This document shows positions 8,019 through 9,788 of a stretch of 9,788 bases of DNA, piece by piece. Numbering within the stretch: the stretch's first letter is position 1; the number at the start of each line of letters is the position of its first letter. This stretch comes from Thermodesulfobacteriales bacterium (GTDB lineage: Bacteria; Desulfobacterota; Thermodesulfobacteria; Thermodesulfobacteriales; Thermodesulfatatoraceae). A program made the translations under genes and the position numbers. The notes under the pieces were generated by a model. The model saw only the letters and a list, made by a program, of their open reading frames with translations, did not search any database and was not told the DNA's origin. The stretch is taken from NCBI GenBank assembly GCA_026985945.1, contig JALSPN010000170.1, positions 1-9,788 on the forward strand. The letters run 5' to 3'.

Positions 8019-8130
8019 GAGCGCAAAGCCTGGCAAATAGAGGCTATTCTTGAAGGTGTTCCAAGAAGCCGAGGCAGGAAATTTCGCCACTGAAGAGGAG
8101 GTACGCGAGTTTTTTCTCAGATGGGGGTAG
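8019..8130 (+). pseudogene. Remnant of an antitoxin-like (CopG/RHH) gene, C-terminal half only
   Basis: Directly after the relaxase stop, and in the same frame, the DNA reads ERKAWQIEAILEGV (8019-8060). The next frame then gives QEAEAGNFATEEEVREFFLRWG and a TAG at 8128-8130. Joined by dropping one C of the CC at 8061-8062, this resembles the tail of many small CopG-type antitoxins, whose C-termini run roughly W-x-EAI-x-EAL-x-EADAGDFAT-x-EEV. The DNA-binding N-terminal half is absent, since the relaxase C-terminus occupies that position, and no toxin follows. I infer a decayed toxin-antitoxin gene fused against the relaxase end. The resemblance is from memory of the family pattern; chance is possible for so short a stretch. 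Confidence 0.45.
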
Positions 8131-8219
8131 ATGTCTAAGGCCTCCCTTAAGTGACATTGCTTTTAGCTTCACGGCGCCAGAAAATGGCCGCCTGAGGGGG
8201 GAATAACTTTCGTTTTTTA

Positions 8220-8265
8220 CGGGCCTGGCCCGAAAGGCGCGAGAGGCGAAGCCGTCGAGCGCCTT
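8220..8265. repeat. GC-rich multi-hairpin element 1
   Basis: Two adjacent stems are visible. One is CGGGCC-T-GGCCCG (8220-8232). The other is AAGGCGC (8234-8240) pairing with GCGCCTT (8259-8265) and enclosing the small hairpin GGC-GAA-GCC (8245-8253). It is preceded by T-run TTTTTT at 8213-8218, so a minus-strand transcript would pass the hairpins and then a run of A, not U. It is therefore not an intrinsic terminator on that strand. Its parts resemble those of the larger element at 8342-8447. Confidence 0.6.
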
Positions 8266-8341
8266 GAGCCCCTAAGCCCTCTTTCTTGAATAAAGAAAAA
8301 GGTTCCACCTTTTCCTCCTTTCCGGGCCAAAAAGAAAAACT

Positions 8342-8447
8342 ACCCTTCCGCGCCGCGTGTCAAGGCCTGGCGCGAAGCGCCAGCCCGTAAGGGTCGAAGC
8401 GAACAAGGTAAGCGAAGAGCCTTGACACGCATAAGGCACGGAAGGGT
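8342..8447. repeat. Large nested inverted repeat / structured element 2
   Basis: The outer arms ACCCTTCCG (8342-8350) and CGGAAGGGT (8439-8447) are perfect, as are the next arms GCGTGTCAAGGC (8355-8366) and GCCTTGACACGC (8419-8430). Inside are the hairpins CTGGCGC-GAA-GCGCCAG (8367-8383) and CCC-GTAA-GGG (8384-8393), then an unpaired purine-rich stretch with two GCGAA copies (8394-8418). This forms a branched 106-base fold. No U-run follows. It could be a small structured RNA, a transfer or replication origin structure, or an integrase/resolvase site. It lies on the element side of the tRNA. Confidence 0.8.
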
Positions 8448-8602
8448 TATCTTGCCACTCGCCCAGAGAGGAGGAAAGTTAGAAAAAAGAAAATTCAAAA
8501 CATTTTCTCTCTAAAAGTCTCTAAAAGTTTTTTCAAAAAATTCTCCTTCTAAATCTTTCTCTATTCTCTATCTGTCGGATCCCTCTCTTGTCGGATAAAA
8601 AA

Positions 8603-8616
8603 TTTGTCCGGACAAA
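8603..8616. promoter_or_regulatory. 14-bp perfect palindrome, possible operator
   Basis: TTTGTCCGGACAAA is a perfect palindrome. The related TTGTCGGAT lies just upstream (8588-8596), so a repeated TTGTC half-site is possible. There is no gene nearby to regulate in this window, so the function is open. Confidence 0.35.
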
Positions 8617-8744
8617 ATATAAGAGAAAGAGAGAAATATATATTCTGTTCTTTTCTATTCTAGGTGGACACAATTCGGATTGTTCTGTTTTAGAAGCAGG
8701 GCAGAGCTTGAATTGAGGTAAAAAGGCAGGGTGGACTACCGGAA

Positions 8745-8791
8745 AATTGCCTGAGAATTGCCTGAGAATTGCCTGCACTTTGCAGGCAATT
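8745..8791. repeat. Three 11-bp tandem repeats ending in a perfect hairpin, near the tRNA
   Basis: AATTGCCTGAG occurs at 8745-8755 and 8756-8766, and AATTGCCTGCA at 8767-8777. The third copy pairs perfectly with TGCAGGCAATT (8781-8791) around the loop CTT, an 11-bp stem. The array ends 80 bases from the tRNA 3' end. No T-run follows, so a terminator is unlikely. Integrase arm-type binding sites or iterons are possible readings. Confidence 0.75.
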
Positions 8792-8871
8792 TGGGCACGA
8801 AATTACGCCAAATTCCATAAAAAGAAATTTAGAAGGACTAACTCATAACCATTGGCAATCAATGGAACTAT

Positions 8872-8959
8872 TGGTGCCCGGGGCCGGACTCGAACCGGCA
8901 CGGGGTATTACCCCAGGGGATTTTAAGTCCCCTGCGTCTACCTATTCCGCCACCCGGGC
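8872..8959 (-). tRNA. tRNA-Leu (anticodon UAA)
   Basis: This is an 88-base class II tRNA with encoded CCA. The acceptor stem GCCCGGG/CCCGGGC is perfect with discriminator A. The anticodon stem GGGGA/TCCCC encloses the loop CTTAAAA, giving anticodon TAA, which reads UUA. The long variable arm (about TGGGGTAATACCCCG) and the T arm GCCGG-TTCGAGT-CCGGC are typical of tRNA-Leu. The 3' end points left, towards the mobilisation genes, as expected if an element integrated at the tRNA 3' end. No second copy of the 3' end is visible in the window. Confidence 0.97.
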
Positions 8960-9083
8960 AAAGATGTTAAGAAAAATGAGATTAGCTCTCTAACAAAATC
9001 TTATCTGCTAAAGCTAAAAATTTTATTAAAGATCTTACTTTTATACTTTTTAACACGGCTGCAATTTGTCGACAAGAAATGCT
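8960..9083. other. AT-rich spacer between UPF0182 and tRNA-Leu
   Basis: This would hold the tRNA promoter on the minus strand. I see no clear -35/-10 pair. TTGTCGACAA at 9066-9075 is a 10-bp palindrome just after the UPF0182 stop, without a T-run. There is no gene. Confidence 0.35.
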
Positions 9084-9788
9084 TTATTTTGTCAAGCCCA
9101 GGGTTTCTCCAATTCTTTGCCAGAGACGGCCAAATTCTTCAAGATCCCCTTTCCGTAAAGCCTCTTGAGCCTTGAGATAAAGTTCCTTAATAGTCTTTGG
9201 GCCAAAAGAAGAAAGTTTCTCGCGTCTCTTTTCGATATTTTTAGGTTCTTGTCTAGAGGCTTTGGCCCCAAAAATAGCCTCTAAAGCCTCTTCAAGCGTG
9301 CGCCCCATGCGAATCTCGTTCTCATAAGCCACGATAACCCTTTTGAGCTCTGGAATCTGGCCAGATTCTGCCTTGAGATAAAGTGGTTGTACATAAAGCA
9401 GGTTTCCCTCAATAGGGATAATAAGAAGGGTTCCCAAAATTACCCGGCTTCCGCGCTGATCCCAAAGGGAGAGCTGACGAGAAATCTCTGGATCCTGATT
9501 GATACGGCTCTCTATTTGCTGGGGACCATAAACTAACTTTTGTTTTGGAAAGCGGTAAACAAGCATCTGCCCATAGTGTTCCGGATCACAGCGCACACAC
9601 ATCCAGGCTGCAAGATTATGTTTGCGAGCGGGATTGAAGGGTATCATTAAGATAAACTCCTCTCGGGCTTCTCCAGGAAGTTTCATAATGGTGTAATAGG
9701 GCTTCATATATCGTCGCTCGGTCTTAAGACTACGAGGGATTTCCCAAAGATCTTCCTGATTATAAAAAACCCGCGGGTTGCGCATATG
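9084..9788 (-). CDS. UPF0182 family membrane protein, C-terminal part
   Basis: The frame is open through the right edge, so the 5' part of the gene is missing; about 234 residues are present of a family whose members usually have 850-1000. Conserved UPF0182 segments are clear: [78 protein letters not shown] and [12 protein letters not shown]. The methionine near 9785 is internal, because family members read through HMxxPxVFYNxEDLW here. The intact protein has several N-terminal membrane segments and a large extracytoplasmic domain; its biochemical role is unknown. The tail after 'EALEAIFG' ends in a helical [19 protein letters not shown] segment, as in relatives. It lies on the chromosomal side of the tRNA and has lower GC than the relaxase gene, fitting a host gene next to inserted DNA. 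Confidence 0.93.
   Translation of the reverse strand, partial: HMRNPRVFYNQEDLWEIPRSLKTERRYMKPYYTIMKLPGEAREEFILMIPFNPARKHNLAAWMCVRCDPEHYGQMLVYRFPKQKLVYGPQQIESRINQDPEISRQLSLWDQRGSRVILGTLLIIPIEGNLLYVQPLYLKAESGQIPELKRVIVAYENEIRMGRTLEEALEAIFGAKASRQEPKNIEKRREKLSSFGPKTIKELYLKAQEALRKGDLEEFGRLWQRIGETLGLTK

Larger units (their letters stand above)
8131..8871. other. Gene-free structured region between the mobilisation module and tRNA-Leu
   Basis: I find no credible gene in these 741 bases; an 81-codon frame on the minus strand (8533-8778) has low-complexity composition and runs through the repeats. The left part (8131-8460) is GC-rich and full of hairpins. The right part (8461-8871) is AT-rich with pyrimidine tracts on the plus strand, a 10-bp tandem repeat TCTCTAAAAG (8508-8517 and 8518-8527), a 14-bp palindrome, and three TCGGAT copies (8575-8580, 8591-8596, 8674-8679). 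No integrase lies here, although integrases often sit beside the tRNA target. Confidence 0.6.

Noticed and set aside
8533..8778. 81-codon open frame on the minus strand
   Set aside because: It runs through AT-rich tracts, the palindrome and the tandem repeats, has no ribosome binding site I can see, and its composition is not protein-like.
8745..8791. CRISPR-like repeat array
   Set aside because: The units are only 11 bases and directly adjacent without spacers; no cas gene is nearby.
8872..8959. Duplicate of the tRNA 3' end elsewhere in the window marking the other attachment site
   Set aside because: I scanned for the T-arm and acceptor sequence in the left part and found no convincing second copy, so the other end must lie outside if it exists.

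Overview
The window looks like bacterial chromosome with a mobile-element segment attached to a tRNA gene. The right end (about 8872-9788) is ordinary chromosome: the C-terminal part of a UPF0182-family gene and a complete tRNA-Leu(UAA), both on the minus strand. Left of the tRNA 3' end lies about 8.9 kb of accessory DNA. Lys/Glu-rich proteins, AT-rich spacers and the UPF0182 gene would fit a thermophilic bacterium such as a Thermodesulfobacteria-like organism, but that placement is a guess.

Layout from left to right. (1) 1-1580, minus strand: the first two genes of what looks like a type 3 BREX phage-defence operon, brxF then a large brxC-type P-loop ATPase gene that runs off the left edge. 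(2) 1581-1737: spacer dominated by a long imperfect inverted repeat. (3) 1738-4223, minus strand: a type IV coupling protein of the TrwB/TraD type and, upstream of it, a ribbon-helix-helix protein with a long coiled coil. (4) 4224-4506: spacer with a near-identical direct repeat and a small hairpin. (5) 4507-4884, minus strand: an unrecognised basic 125-residue protein. (6) 4885-5049: divergent intergenic region with a 14-bp-arm inverted repeat. (7) 5050-8018, plus strand: a full-length MobF (TrwC/TraI-type) relaxase-helicase, broken by two frameshifts inside the relaxase domain. (8) 8019-8130: the degraded tail of an antitoxin-like gene. (9) 8131-8871: 0.74 kb with no credible gene but with several nested hairpins, tandem repeats and palindromes. 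(10) tRNA-Leu and UPF0182.

The relaxase, coupling protein and RHH protein form a set like TrwC/TrwB/TrwA of plasmid R388: the RHH protein would bind DNA near the transfer origin, the relaxase would nick and unwind, and the coupling protein would hand the strand to a secretion channel. No mating-pair-formation genes and no integrase are visible, so the element is either mobilised by another system or continues beyond the left edge. A BREX-3 operon next to this module suggests defence-island cargo.

Three points deserve attention. Both key mobilisation genes are interrupted, and every break, including one in the antitoxin remnant, needs a shift of the same sense. A common A-rich motif containing CAACGAAA lies just upstream of the ribosome binding sites of the RHH and coupling-protein genes and in the relaxase promoter region. 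The region beside the tRNA holds two apparently related GC-rich structured elements and an 11-bp tandem repeat that runs into a perfect hairpin.
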